DNA of 64,000 nt from Micavibrio sp. UBA2638 (GTDB lineage Bacteria > Pseudomonadota > Alphaproteobacteria > Micavibrionales > Micavibrionaceae): the NCBI GenBank assembly GCA_002359735.1, contig DENS01000003.1, forward strand, positions 119,286 to 183,285, written 5' to 3'. The position numbers were made by a program, and so were the translations under genes. Under the pieces are notes generated by a model, which was not told the origin of the DNA, searched no databases, and worked only from the letters and a program-made list of their open reading frames with translations. The first letter of the stretch is position 1, and the number at the start of each line of letters is the position of its first letter. This document shows positions 34,622 to 42,990 of the stretch, one piece after another.

Positions 34622-35737
34622 TTAACTATGGCCTTCGCAATATCTTTTAGTATTTACATCACGATATTGTGGCCGCCTCTTCATAACGGGCTGTTCTATG
34701 AAACGATGGAAAGCGGCAGAAAACAACACGCATACAGCCATAACCGATAAAACCAGCCATAAAGACAGATCAGACGAAAAACTGACCAGACAATAAAACC
34801 CGACCATATGAAATACATATAAGGGGTAGGATATATCAGCAAGGAATATAATAATTTTGCGCAGGCGTATTGTCAGGGTTTGTGACCAGTATTGAATAAG
34901 AACAGCGCATGATAACGGAACCGCCAAATACAGCAGGTTCAATATTGTAATATGCATCACGCCGGGGGTGATATTCTGCCATGATATTGACCAGTAACAC
35001 AGCGCGGCCAAAATGGTGGCCATCGCCAGGGCAAAGGCCCATACAGGGACGCGCCCACGGCAATACGTCATCACCAGCATGCCCAGCGCAATACAATCAA
35101 GTCTGGATAGCGCGGCCAGTGATACATCACTATACCAATACTCAAAATCCAGCAAATCAACAAAACGAATGGCCGCAACACAGACAATAAAGCCAACAAT
35201 CACCACACGTAATCGTGTCAATGGGCTCACCGGCAGCCATAGTACAGGCAATAAAGCCAGCGCGAATGAAAGATAGAAAATCTCTTCAATACTCAGGCTC
35301 CAGGAGACGGCAAAAAATTCGTGATGAAATCCGTTCACATTCTGCAAAAAGAAAAAATAATGCGCCAGATTATCCGGATAGGCATCACCGGCATAGGCAT
35401 AGACCTGACAAAAAACCAAAAGCGCAGCATAATACGCAGGCAAGGTTCTATACAGCCTGCGCCGGACAAACACCCATAAAGATTGCGCCGGGGCGTCGTG
35501 TTTTGACAGGATATCCAACAAAACCCGCCCCAATAGCAGCCCCGACAGCGCGAAAAAAAATTCAACCGCCAACAGCAAAACCGTTTTATCAAAATAATTA
35601 ACCGGCGGTATATCCCCCGATAATGCAAACAAAACCAGCGGTTTGAAATGCAAGACAAAAACCACCAATGCGGCCACGCCGCGCACCAGATCATACGTGA
35701 TATTATACTGCGAAATATGCTCTGTTCTGATACTCAT
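34622..35737 (-). CDS. Acyltransferase 3 (OafA/YrhL-like) membrane protein, paralogue
   Basis: 371 residues, about ten membrane helices, closely related in layout to the acyltransferase at 31968-33074. It shares ISQYNITYDLVRGVAALVVF, FFALSGLLLGRVLL, RRRLYRTLPAYYAALLVF, SWSLSIEEIFYLSFA and a C-terminal FIEQPVMKRRPQYRD. It probably O-acylates a surface glycan; donor and acceptor are unknown. It is first in the minus-strand run acyltransferase-pyk-acyltransferase-pseudogene, which suggests local duplication before or around pyk. Confidence 0.9.
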   Translation of the reverse strand: MSIRTEHISQYNITYDLVRGVAALVVFVLHFKPLVLFALSGDIPPVNYFDKTVLLLAVEFFFALSGLLLGRVLLDILSKHDAPAQSLWVFVRRRLYRTLPAYYAALLVFCQVYAYAGDAYPDNLAHYFFFLQNVNGFHHEFFAVSWSLSIEEIFYLSFALALLPVLWLPVSPLTRLRVVIVGFIVCVAAIRFVDLLDFEYWYSDVSLAALSRLDCIALGMLVMTYCRGRVPVWAFALAMATILAALCYWSISWQNITPGVMHITILNLLYLAVPLSCAVLIQYWSQTLTIRLRKIIIFLADISYPLYVFHMVGFYCLVSFSSDLSLWLVLSVMAVCVLFSAAFHRFIEQPVMKRRPQYRDVNTKRYCEGHS

Positions 35738-35913
35738 CTTAACCGGCGGGACGCTATATACCCCTTCATCTTGATTTGAAAGACATGAAAAGAAAGAAGA
35801 TAGCTTGATAAATTTTCCTTCCTGATTCAGGATAGCGGGAATGACCCGTGGAATAAAAGATTATTTTCGCGGCTGGTCGTTCTAAAACGCTATAAATATG
35901 GAGCATAAGCATT

Positions 35914-36600
35914 ATGAAATTTAGTATTATATCATCCGTGGTTGTTCTGGGTCTGATGATCGGGTCACCGGCCGCCGCATGGGCGCAGGATGTCACATTC
36001 GTTCCCAGAACCACAGCCACGCAAGATATGTCCGGCCAAAGTGACATGGATGAGGGCGGCAATGATCCGATGAATTATTTCGCCAGCACCGCACAGCAAC
36101 GCAAAGAACTGGAAGCCAAAAAAGCCGCCGCCCCCGAAGGGCACGTACCGGCGAGCGAGCTGGAATACCTGCCGGAGGAACTGGAACTGAATGGCAAGGC
36201 AACCTTGAAAATTGAAGGCGGCCAGGTACGCGCCAGCACCGAAGCCACGGCCAAGCGCTATGATTATTGCGAAGAATATAAAGCCCGCGGCGAGGCCGTT
36301 CCTGATGGCTGCATTCAAAAAAACGGCTCTGAACCTGCCCCGCAAATGGAGGGCGCAGATGAACAACCCCAAACCCTGGATGCGCAATTAAAAGCCAAAA
36401 TCGATACAACACCTGACCAGCCCATGCGGACGGCACCAGTCGCCGCGCCTGCGCCTGTATCTGCTCCTGTGTCTGCCGGTGCGCCTGCGCAAGACGCCGC
36501 ACCATCGGATGTTGAAAACACAGCCGTGGTCGATAAAGCACGCGGGGCCAAAACCAATATCATTTCAAACACCGATACGGGCGTGAAGCTGGATTATTAA
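35914..36600 (+). CDS. Secreted Pro/Ala-rich protein of unknown function
   Basis: 228 residues with a signal peptide (cleavage near residue 24, AWA/QD). The middle has a compact part with LEYLPEELELNGKATLKIEGGQ (given here as landmarks LPEELEL and TLKIEGG) and two Cys (YDYCEEYK, PDGCIQ) likely to form a disulfide. The C-terminal third is disordered Ala/Pro-rich (APVAAPAPVSAPVSAGAPA). No family was recognised. GGAG lies about 11 bases before the ATG. It ends at a strong terminator. Confidence 0.75.
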   Translation: MKFSIISSVVVLGLMIGSPAAAWAQDVTFVPRTTATQDMSGQSDMDEGGNDPMNYFASTAQQRKELEAKKAAAPEGHVPASELEYLPEELELNGKATLKIEGGQVRASTEATAKRYDYCEEYKARGEAVPDGCIQKNGSEPAPQMEGADEQPQTLDAQLKAKIDTTPDQPMRTAPVAAPAPVSAPVSAGAPAQDAAPSDVENTAVVDKARGAKTNIISNTDTGVKLDY

Positions 36601-36627
36601 GTTGCAAATTTAGCCCATCCGTGGGAT

Positions 36628-36662
36628 AAGGTCCTGTTATATGTATAATAGGACCTTTTTTA
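36628..36662 (+). terminator. Intrinsic terminator after the secreted protein gene
   Basis: AAGGTCCT (36628-36635) pairs with AGGACCTT (36650-36657). Further pairing within the TTAT/ATAA loop extends the stem, and a T-run follows. Confidence 0.88.
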
Positions 36663-36666
36663 TTAG

Positions 36667-37365
36667 ATGAGCATAAACGCCAATTTCATCACCCGAACGC
36701 GCGAAGATCTGCTGCGCCTATCCCATGATCTGGCAAACAATCTGGTTTCCTGCGTGCTCAAACCCTCAGAGCATCCCCATATCTGGTCCATTTATGGCAG
36801 TTACATGGCGGGAAAATCCCTCATCGCTGAGACGGTTGCCTCAACCCTGACCGGCGAGAATATTAAAGGTTACTTTGAAGATGAACCCCTGATTATGGGG
36901 TTTCAGGGAACCGCCCATAGTTATTTTGATGACCGCGCAAACCGACAGTACCAGTTCTGGGACATCCTTAGCGCCCGGCCAAAATGCACCCCTTTAGAAC
37001 GGCAACGCCGCCAAAAAGAAATCATTTCGCGCATATCAGACGTTCAGGAGCGCGAAGGGATCATTTTCATTCATAACGCCCCGGAGGCGGCGCGTAAATT
37101 TCTTCCTGCCGTGGAAATATCCATAACGCAGAAACGCAAAATCACTGATGTCTTCAACCCGCACGCACGCGTCATGCCGTGTTTCAACAGCAAAAAATTG
37201 CGAGATTTAAACCTGCGCCATGATTTTAAACTAGCACACAAAACCGCCGGTGAACCGGCCATGATTCGCCTTGTGCAAATAAATATTCATAACCCCGATA
37301 TTTTTGCCGAAGATTTTACAAAACGTCTGGAATCCGGCCATTATCTGCCCCAGATGCAGCCTTGA
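36667..37365 (+). CDS. TsaE-like P-loop protein, divergent
   Basis: 232 residues. A short helical lead-in (TREDLLRLSHDLANNL) precedes a P-loop IYGSYMAGKS (G-S-Y-M-A-G-K-S, about residues 43-51). A later strand GIIFIHNAPEAARKFLPAVE (about 131-150) aligns in pattern with the TsaE segment that carries Glu-Trp. TsaE is the ATPase partner in tRNA t6A synthesis. Here the Walker loop is atypical and the Glu-Trp pair is replaced by His-Asn, and the protein is about 75 residues longer than TsaE, so it is probably a divergent relative with another job. The start lies five bases after the upstream terminator and no ribosome-binding site is seen. Confidence 0.65.
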   Translation: MSINANFITRTREDLLRLSHDLANNLVSCVLKPSEHPHIWSIYGSYMAGKSLIAETVASTLTGENIKGYFEDEPLIMGFQGTAHSYFDDRANRQYQFWDILSARPKCTPLERQRRQKEIISRISDVQEREGIIFIHNAPEAARKFLPAVEISITQKRKITDVFNPHARVMPCFNSKKLRDLNLRHDFKLAHKTAGEPAMIRLVQINIHNPDIFAEDFTKRLESGHYLPQMQP

Positions 37366-37637
37366 TGCCCCCGTTTAAAACCACGAATCAAAACACAAGC
37401 CGCGAATCATATATTAGGGCCTTGATATATTTATAGAATCATAAAAATACCGCGCTGAAAACCGCATCATTTATGCTCGTTTTATCCATATTTCGCCCTA
37501 TATATTTCCCATAGATGTGTAATAAAATTGCCAAAAACAAGTTATCCAAAAAAAGGATATCCTGTTTTTTGCGAGTAAAATCAGTGGGTTTAGAGATGTA
37601 TAACCGCCCCTTAGGAATACAATCATATTGTCAGGAC

Positions 37638-37684
37638 ATACGATATCTAGTACCTTTAAGATGCTTAAACGCTATGGGTAGTAT
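37638..37684. promoter_or_regulatory. Tandem NrdR-box-like sites upstream of nrdA
   Basis: Two 16-base sites, ATACGATATCTAGTAC (37638-37653) and ACGCTATGGGTAGTAT (37669-37684), each match the NrdR consensus ACACWATATATWGTGT at 11 of 16 positions by hand count. They are exactly 31 bp apart, the three-turn spacing expected for paired NrdR boxes. The rest of the 397-bp gap before nrdA holds no convincing gene. Confidence 0.6.
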
Positions 37685-37762
37685 GTTTCATCATTTACCC
37701 GCCCTCATAAAATTATCTTGGACTTTAACACGTTCAAAAGAAAAATCAGGAGAGAATGCCTC

Positions 37763-39589
37763 ATGTTTGACGTTGCGCAAATGGAGCGGGGAAACCGTGT
37801 GCAAATTGATCGGTCCAGAGACGAAAATCTAACAGTCTTTGGTAAAGCAACCTTAACGGATCGTTATCTGCTGCCCGAAGAATCCTATCAGGATCTGCTG
37901 GCACGGGTGGCCATGTATTATGGCGATGATTCCGACCACGCCCAGCGTCTTTACGATTATATGTCCAAATTGTGGTTCATGCCATCAACACCAATCCTAT
38001 CCAATGGTGGCACCAGCCGCGGATTGCCGATTTCCTGTTTCCTGAACGAAACCAATGACAGCCTTGAAGACATTGTATCCCTGTGGAATGAAAATGTCTG
38101 GCTTGCCTCACTGGGCGGCGGTATCGGTTCCTATTGGGGTAATGTCCGCTCAATTGGTGAAAAAGTAGGCCGCAACGGTAAAACATCCGGTATCGTGCCG
38201 TTCATCCGCGTGATGGATTCATTGACACTGGCCATTTCCCAGGGGTCATTGCGCCGTGGATCGGCCGCGATTTACCTGCCGATCTGGCACCCGGAAATTG
38301 AAGAATTTATCGAAATCCGCCGCCCGACCGGTGGAGACCCGAACCGGAAAGCTCTGAACCTGCATCACGGCGTTCTGGTGACCAACAAGTTCATGCAGGC
38401 CGTTGAAAATGACGAAGAATGGGCCTTAAAATCCCCGAAAGACAATCACGTTGTTGACAAAGTCAGCGCGCGTGACCTGTGGATTCGTCTTCTGACCGCC
38501 CGTATCGAACAGGGTGAGCCCTATATTATCTATATTGATCACGTAAATGATTCTATTCCTGACCACCACAAAATGGCGGGCCTGAATGTTAAAATGTCCA
38601 ATCTGTGTTCTGAAATCACATTGCCGACCGGCCGTGATCACCTGGGCAATGACCGGACCGCCGTGTGTTGTCTGTCTTCCATGAATTTGGAAAAATTCGA
38701 TGAATGGAAAGACCATCCAACCATTATCGAAGACGTCATGCGATTCCTGGATAATGTGTTATCCGACTTTATTGCCAAAGCCCCCGATTCAATGGCGCGC
38801 GCCAAATACGCCGCCATGCGTGAACGCTCTGTTGGTTTGGGCGTTATGGGCTGGCACTCCTTCCTGCAATCAAAAATGATCCCGATGGAAGGCGTCATGG
38901 CCAAGGTCTGGAACCGCCGTATATTCCAACACATCAAACGCGGTGTTGACGAGGCATCGGTTAAGCTGGCGCATGAGCGCGGGGCCTGTCCCGATGCGGC
39001 CGATTACGGTATTATGGAGCGCTTCTCCAACAAGATGGCGATTGCCCCAACGGCCTCTATCTCTATCATCTGTGGGGGCGCAAGCCCGGGGATTGAACCC
39101 AATGCGGCCAATGCGTACACGCATAAAACATTGTCTGGTTCCTTCCCGGTCAAGAACCGCTACCTGACCCAGCTATTGGAAGAAAAAGGCCAGAACACAG
39201 AAGATGTGTGGAGCTCAATCTTCACCAATGAAGGATCAGTTCAGCATCTGGACTTCCTGTCCGATGAAGAAAAAGACGTGTTCAAAACCGCCTTTGAAAT
39301 TGACCAGCGCTGGTTAATTGAACATGCCGGTGACCGCACGCCTTATGTCTGTCAGGCGCAATCGCTTAACGTGTTCCTGCCGGCCAATGTCCACAAGGCT
39401 GATTTGCACCGCATTCACTGGGAAGCATGGCAAAAAGGCGTGAAATCCTTGTATTACTGCCGTTCTAAATCGATCCAGCGCGCCGAAAGTGACGCATCAT
39501 GGAAACGCACAAAGGCGCTGGAGCCACAGGATAACCGCGAACCAGAACTGACCGACAACAACTACGAAGAGTGTCTGGCCTGTCAGTAA
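37763..39589 (+). CDS. nrdA: Ribonucleoside-diphosphate reductase alpha subunit, class I, without ATP-cone
   Basis: 608 residues from the ATG at 37763 (AGGAGAG upstream). It reduces ribonucleotides to deoxyribonucleotides. Catalytic residues are visible: C92 (PISCFL), N280-L-C282-S-E284 (radical site), C302/C303 region, the helix PTASISIICGGASPGIEPN, and the C-terminal thiol relay C604-L-A-C607. E. coli NrdA is about 760 residues and begins with an ATP-cone; this chain starts almost directly in the catalytic body, so dATP activity control at a cone is absent, as in other short alphaproteobacterial enzymes. nrdB is about 5 kb downstream, not adjacent. NrdR-like sites precede both. Confidence 0.96.
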   Translation: MFDVAQMERGNRVQIDRSRDENLTVFGKATLTDRYLLPEESYQDLLARVAMYYGDDSDHAQRLYDYMSKLWFMPSTPILSNGGTSRGLPISCFLNETNDSLEDIVSLWNENVWLASLGGGIGSYWGNVRSIGEKVGRNGKTSGIVPFIRVMDSLTLAISQGSLRRGSAAIYLPIWHPEIEEFIEIRRPTGGDPNRKALNLHHGVLVTNKFMQAVENDEEWALKSPKDNHVVDKVSARDLWIRLLTARIEQGEPYIIYIDHVNDSIPDHHKMAGLNVKMSNLCSEITLPTGRDHLGNDRTAVCCLSSMNLEKFDEWKDHPTIIEDVMRFLDNVLSDFIAKAPDSMARAKYAAMRERSVGLGVMGWHSFLQSKMIPMEGVMAKVWNRRIFQHIKRGVDEASVKLAHERGACPDAADYGIMERFSNKMAIAPTASISIICGGASPGIEPNAANAYTHKTLSGSFPVKNRYLTQLLEEKGQNTEDVWSSIFTNEGSVQHLDFLSDEEKDVFKTAFEIDQRWLIEHAGDRTPYVCQAQSLNVFLPANVHKADLHRIHWEAWQKGVKSLYYCRSKSIQRAESDASWKRTKALEPQDNREPELTDNNYEECLACQ

Positions 39590-39615
39590 CGCACCACCCT
39601 ATAATAATTTCACAG

Positions 39616-39646
39616 AAAAGCCTCTTATACTCTAAGAGGCTTTTTT
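39616..39646 (+). terminator. Intrinsic terminator after nrdA
   Basis: AAAAGCCTCTTA (39616-39627) pairs perfectly with TAAGAGGCTTTT (39633-39644). A T-run follows. Confidence 0.92.
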
Positions 39647-39647
39647 A

Positions 39648-39677
39648 TTGACATAATTTATGCACATTTGCTATAAG
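39648..39677 (+). promoter_or_regulatory. Sigma-70 promoter of the 39.7-kb hypothetical gene
   Basis: A perfect TTGACA (39648-39653), an 18-base spacer and TATAAG (39672-39677) lie 28 bases before the ATG at 39706, immediately after the nrdA terminator. Confidence 0.7.
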
Positions 39678-39705
39678 CGCATAAAATATGTGAGGAAATA
39701 TCACG

Positions 39706-40533
39706 ATGAGTAAAAGCGTAGATGAACGAATAAAAGAACATCTGAAAGAAAGTATTCTGGTTACACCCAAGGCAGATAAAAGTAAGCGCCCTATAGTTAC
39801 AGAATACAATGCAAACGCAAAGCAAGATGCCGCTTCGAATAGATACAATAATGAACTTGACCAGCAAAGACCGCCACCTGTGGCAAATGGGCAGACATAT
39901 TCCGGTCTAGGAATTAGCGAAATGCGGAATGCTGATCTGGAAAATTTTTATTGTGATAACTACAATGGAAGTTCCGTCTTTAAAAAAATTGGAATCATAA
40001 GCAACTTCATTCCCAGTAGTATTCCTATGCTTTATGGGGATAGAAGAAAACTTCACTGGGAAGGCTTTCCTCTCCATAAACACAAAGCTATTGCTATTGC
40101 CTACGATCCAGACATAAAAAAATTCCGCTATCAAGAAGCGCAAGGGCTGGTACGGGTATATAATAAGGGAGGCCCTTATAACGTTGATGGGTGCAGCGGC
40201 TTTACCCCGCCCAGTATCAAGGTACGCAATAAAAAGCCCCTGCTGGAAAAACTTACCACCACAAAAAAGGCAGATGATTGGGTAACAATTCCAAACTCAG
40301 AAAAACTTTTTAATTCTCCGGATGAATTAAAAGAACAATTTCTTGACGACATTGCAAAAGGTATTGAGTACCATATAAAGCAAACTCCTTGGCGTCTTAC
40401 AAAAATTTTCGGTGCTTTAACAATAGCAAGCAGCTTGATTTATTCCTGCGCGACAAACGCAGCAACACATCCAGCGAATGATCAAGCCCCAATCACGCCT
40501 TCCGAAATCTCGGTTTCATTCGAACCAAAATAA
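39706..40533 (+). CDS. Hypothetical protein with C-terminal hydrophobic segment
   Basis: 275 residues, GAGGAAA upstream of the ATG. The N-terminal 60 residues are charged and probably disordered. The central part (about 65-200) has landmarks LHWEGFPLHKHKAIAIAYDP and GPYNVDGCSGFTPP. A single hydrophobic segment lies near the C terminus (LTIASSLIYSCATNAATH), so it may be tail-anchored. The gene looks AT-richer and uses more A/T-ending codons than nrdA or msrB on either side, which hints at recent acquisition. It has its own strong promoter. No family recognised. Confidence 0.7.
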   Translation: MSKSVDERIKEHLKESILVTPKADKSKRPIVTEYNANAKQDAASNRYNNELDQQRPPPVANGQTYSGLGISEMRNADLENFYCDNYNGSSVFKKIGIISNFIPSSIPMLYGDRRKLHWEGFPLHKHKAIAIAYDPDIKKFRYQEAQGLVRVYNKGGPYNVDGCSGFTPPSIKVRNKKPLLEKLTTTKKADDWVTIPNSEKLFNSPDELKEQFLDDIAKGIEYHIKQTPWRLTKIFGALTIASSLIYSCATNAATHPANDQAPITPSEISVSFEPK

Positions 40534-40640
40534 ACACCAAAATGGTCTCGCGGCGCTCCTTTTTTATGATCACGTAACCATTATGGCCAAAGGGCCGAAT
40601 TGACCTATATCTATCTATAAGAACAAAAAGGTCAAAACCA

Positions 40641-41192
40641 ATGCGTCAATTTTTAACCATAGCGGCGATGGCCGCGCTATTTAGTGGAGCAGGATATACA
40701 CTCATGGCCAATGCAGAAATGAAAAATACCACCAATACCGGCATGGATGCGTCCCATCTGTCGGATAAAGAGAAATACATCACCTTACATGATGGCACCG
40801 AGCCCCCTTTCCAGAATGAATATTGGGACAATCACGAGCCTGGCATATATGTCGATAAAATCTCTGGCGAGGCGCTGTTTTCCTCAACCGATAAATTTGA
40901 CAGCGGGACAGGCTGGCCCAGCTTTACAAAACCCATCCATGAGCATGTCGTCACTCAGCTGCAAGATGATTCCATGGGCATGAGCCGCACTGAGGTGCGT
41001 TCAAAATCGGCCGATGCGCATTTGGGGCATGTCTTTAATGATGGCCCCCCGGAAAGTGGCGGTCTGCGTTATTGTACAAATTCCGCCAGCCTGACCTTTA
41101 TTCCCGTCGCGGAAATGGCGGAAAAAGGCTATGGTGAGTATTTATACTTATTCGATGAACAGGGCGCCAAAGATATGAAAGACAGTCAGTAA
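40641..41192 (+). CDS. msrB: Periplasmic peptide-methionine (R)-S-oxide reductase
   Basis: 183 residues with a signal peptide (ending near residue 25, MANA) and a complete MsrB domain: FDSGTGWPSFTKPI, TEVRSKSADAHLGHVF and RYCTNSASLTF with catalytic C145. C145 is the only Cys, so there is neither the structural zinc CxxC pair nor a resolving Cys; recycling must use an external thiol. It repairs R-methionine sulfoxide in exported proteins. It fits the periplasmic redox theme of the window. AAGG precedes the ATG. Confidence 0.94.
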   Translation: MRQFLTIAAMAALFSGAGYTLMANAEMKNTTNTGMDASHLSDKEKYITLHDGTEPPFQNEYWDNHEPGIYVDKISGEALFSSTDKFDSGTGWPSFTKPIHEHVVTQLQDDSMGMSRTEVRSKSADAHLGHVFNDGPPESGGLRYCTNSASLTFIPVAEMAEKGYGEYLYLFDEQGAKDMKDSQ

Positions 41193-41232
41193 GGCCATGG
41201 CGATTAAGTAGCCATGCCCATTAAATTTGGCA

Positions 41233-41994
41233 TTATTGCAGGTGATCAGGCACCGGCGGTAAGTCGGAAAAGCTGTATGGATGATGACCGTCAAGCAGCG
41301 GTACATCAACGGGGGTTGCGCTTTCCCCGTCATATATCTGGCGCACAGTCCAGCCATTGATGTCGTCTTTGGTGGCCTCCAGAATATCACAATTTTTGGG
41401 GGTGGGTAAATCGGCCGTGAACGGCAATTCCCCCATCGCACGAACAAATTCACGGTACACAATGCCGTGACAAACCACGATCATATCATTTTGACCCGAT
41501 TCATGAACGCGGCTCAATGTCCCGTCCATAAAGCTCTGTACGGCCATATAAATGTCTTTATTGGATTCACCCAGCAAATTACGGGTCGTGAAGCTGTCGC
41601 GCTGATAGGTGTCTTCGGCCATTTTGGCGAATTGATGCGACAGGGTTTTATCAACCGGGCCGGTGCCGCTACGCATAGCATAAGAAGCACCGCCAAAACG
41701 TTCAATCAAACGCGGATCCAGATGAATGGTCGGTTCACCGTCAAAGCCCAATTCATGCATGCCATGAACAAGGCCGCTTAAGGTTTCCTGCGTGCGTTGA
41801 TAGGCGCTTAAAAACACATAGGGCCACTGGTTTGTCTGCGTGGATTCATAATATTGTTTCAGGAACTTTCCAGCCGCTATGGCCTGCGTCCAGCCAAGAT
41901 CGGTCAAACCGATTTTACTGTCACCCAGTGCCGTATATTGACTGGTATCAACGTTCCCTTGGGATTGTCCGTGCCGTATAATTATCAAGCGCAT
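41233..41994 (-). CDS. Histidine phosphatase family protein (phosphoglycerate mutase-like)
   Basis: 253 residues. The N-terminal RHG motif IIIRHGQSQGN carries the phospho-accepting His; a second His lies in MIVVCHGIVYREF, and a downstream Arg motif is LSAYQRTQETL. These define the branch 1 histidine phosphatase fold. The substrate could be a sugar phosphate, nucleotide or phosphoprotein; nothing in the context decides. It diverges from the Zur-like regulator, and a short tandem repeat lies between their starts. Confidence 0.9.
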   Translation of the reverse strand: MRLIIIRHGQSQGNVDTSQYTALGDSKIGLTDLGWTQAIAAGKFLKQYYESTQTNQWPYVFLSAYQRTQETLSGLVHGMHELGFDGEPTIHLDPRLIERFGGASYAMRSGTGPVDKTLSHQFAKMAEDTYQRDSFTTRNLLGESNKDIYMAVQSFMDGTLSRVHESGQNDMIVVCHGIVYREFVRAMGELPFTADLPTPKNCDILEATKDDINGWTVRQIYDGESATPVDVPLLDGHHPYSFSDLPPVPDHLQ

Positions 41995-42024
41995 ACTATT
42001 ATGTACGGGATTTCCGGCTCAAAG

Positions 42025-42060
42025 TCAAAATGCCAATATCAAAATGCCAATATCAAAATG
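42025..42060. repeat. 14-bp tandem repeat, about 2.6 copies
   Basis: The unit TCAAAATGCCAATA occurs at 42025-42038 and 42039-42052, with a partial TCAAAATG at 42053-42060. It sits between the divergent phosphatase and Zur-like genes, just upstream of the latter's promoter, and could be a repeated binding site or simple slippage. Confidence 0.8.
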
Positions 42061-42061
42061 A

Positions 42062-42089
42062 TTGAGCGGGCGGGTTTTTGCGCTATAGT
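42062..42089 (+). promoter_or_regulatory. Promoter of the Zur-like gene, probably leaderless
   Basis: TTGAGC (42062-42067), a 16-base spacer and TATAGT (42084-42089). The ATG begins six bases after the -10 element, where transcription should start, so the mRNA would have little or no leader. Confidence 0.5.
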
Positions 42090-42095
42090 ACGTAT

Positions 42096-42527
42096 ATGAG
42101 TACGTCACTGCTGAATGCCTATGATGCCTATTGCAAAGAAGCCCGCTTGCGCGCTTCGGAGCCGCGGCGCTATGTGCTGGAAATTATTGCCAGCGCCAAC
42201 AAACCCGCCACGGCCTATGAAATTCTGGACGAACTGGGCAAAAAACTAAAAAGCCCGAAACCGCCAACAGTCTACCGCGCACTGGATTCCCTGTCCGAAC
42301 ACGGCTTTATTCACCGTATTGAAAGTTTAAATGCCTATATCGCCTGCGAAGAGGGACACCGGCACAAAGGATCACAATTTATGATCTGCGATTCTTGCGG
42401 GCAAGTAGAGGAAATTCATCTATGCAGCGCCCCAGAAACCCTGCAAAAACAGGCCAGCAACAAACATTTCAGTGTTCAATACTGGAATGTGGAGCTGCAC
42501 GGCCAATGCGGCCAATGCGCCGGATAG
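42096..42527 (+). CDS. Fur family transcriptional regulator, Zur-like
   Basis: 143 residues. A winged-helix DNA-binding half (LRASEPRRYVLEIIASA, KPPTVYRALDSLSEHGFIHRI) is followed by a dimerisation half with the structural zinc pairs C98-x-x-C101 (ICDSCG) and C138-x-x-C141 (CGQC), and the His cluster EEGHRHKG. This pattern and the short length fit Zur, the zinc uptake repressor, better than Fur. The ATG at 42096 is supported by the promoter just upstream; a longer reading from a TTG at 42078 is unlikely. No znuABC genes are in the window, so metal specificity is inferred. Confidence 0.88.
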   Translation: MSTSLLNAYDAYCKEARLRASEPRRYVLEIIASANKPATAYEILDELGKKLKSPKPPTVYRALDSLSEHGFIHRIESLNAYIACEEGHRHKGSQFMICDSCGQVEEIHLCSAPETLQKQASNKHFSVQYWNVELHGQCGQCAG

Positions 42528-42539
42528 CCCGAATACAAT

Positions 42540-42896
42540 TTACAAATAATGGGCAATGCAATATTGGCGCACATTCTCAATATGCGTTGGCGTAATACCA
42601 TGAATACGCAAATGCCGTTCGGTGCGTTCAATATCCGTTTCATGCTGGACATGCCCCCAGATACCGAATTGTTTCACAAAATCCAGTGTTTTTTGACCGT
42701 TCGGGCCTAACAAATCGCAATCAATCGGAATATGAACCTTGTTTTGCGCCTGATTAAACGCCCCCTTTAACGTCAGGGTCGCATTAAATTCCGGCCCGTC
42801 ACGCGTATCGGCCGCAGGGCCAGCGCCAACCTGGGCAAAAGATAAAGCCAGCGCCAAAACACCGCTACGCAGAATGTGAGACTTACCTTTTTGCAT
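42540..42896 (-). CDS. Secreted hypothetical protein
   Basis: 118 residues from the ATG at 42896 (AAAAGG upstream). A signal peptide runs to about residue 29 (LALSFAQVGAGPAAD). The mature part has two Cys (PIDCDLLGP, RQYCIAHYL) and landmarks KTLDFVKQFGIWGHV and HGITPTHIENV. No family was recognised. It converges with the Zur-like gene, the stops being about a dozen bases apart. Confidence 0.7.
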   Translation of the reverse strand: MQKGKSHILRSGVLALALSFAQVGAGPAADTRDGPEFNATLTLKGAFNQAQNKVHIPIDCDLLGPNGQKTLDFVKQFGIWGHVQHETDIERTERHLRIHGITPTHIENVRQYCIAHYL

Positions 42897-42990
42897 TTTC
42901 GGCCTTTTATTCTTGACTATATAAGTTACGTTATAATATAACACCTTTTAGCCAAAAAATGGATTGTGTGTCAAGTATAAAGGAATCGTC

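Noticed and set aside
37515..37832. Frame of 105 codons upstream of and overlapping nrdA.
   Set aside because: It covers the NrdR-like sites and the nrdA start in another frame and has no protein-like features.
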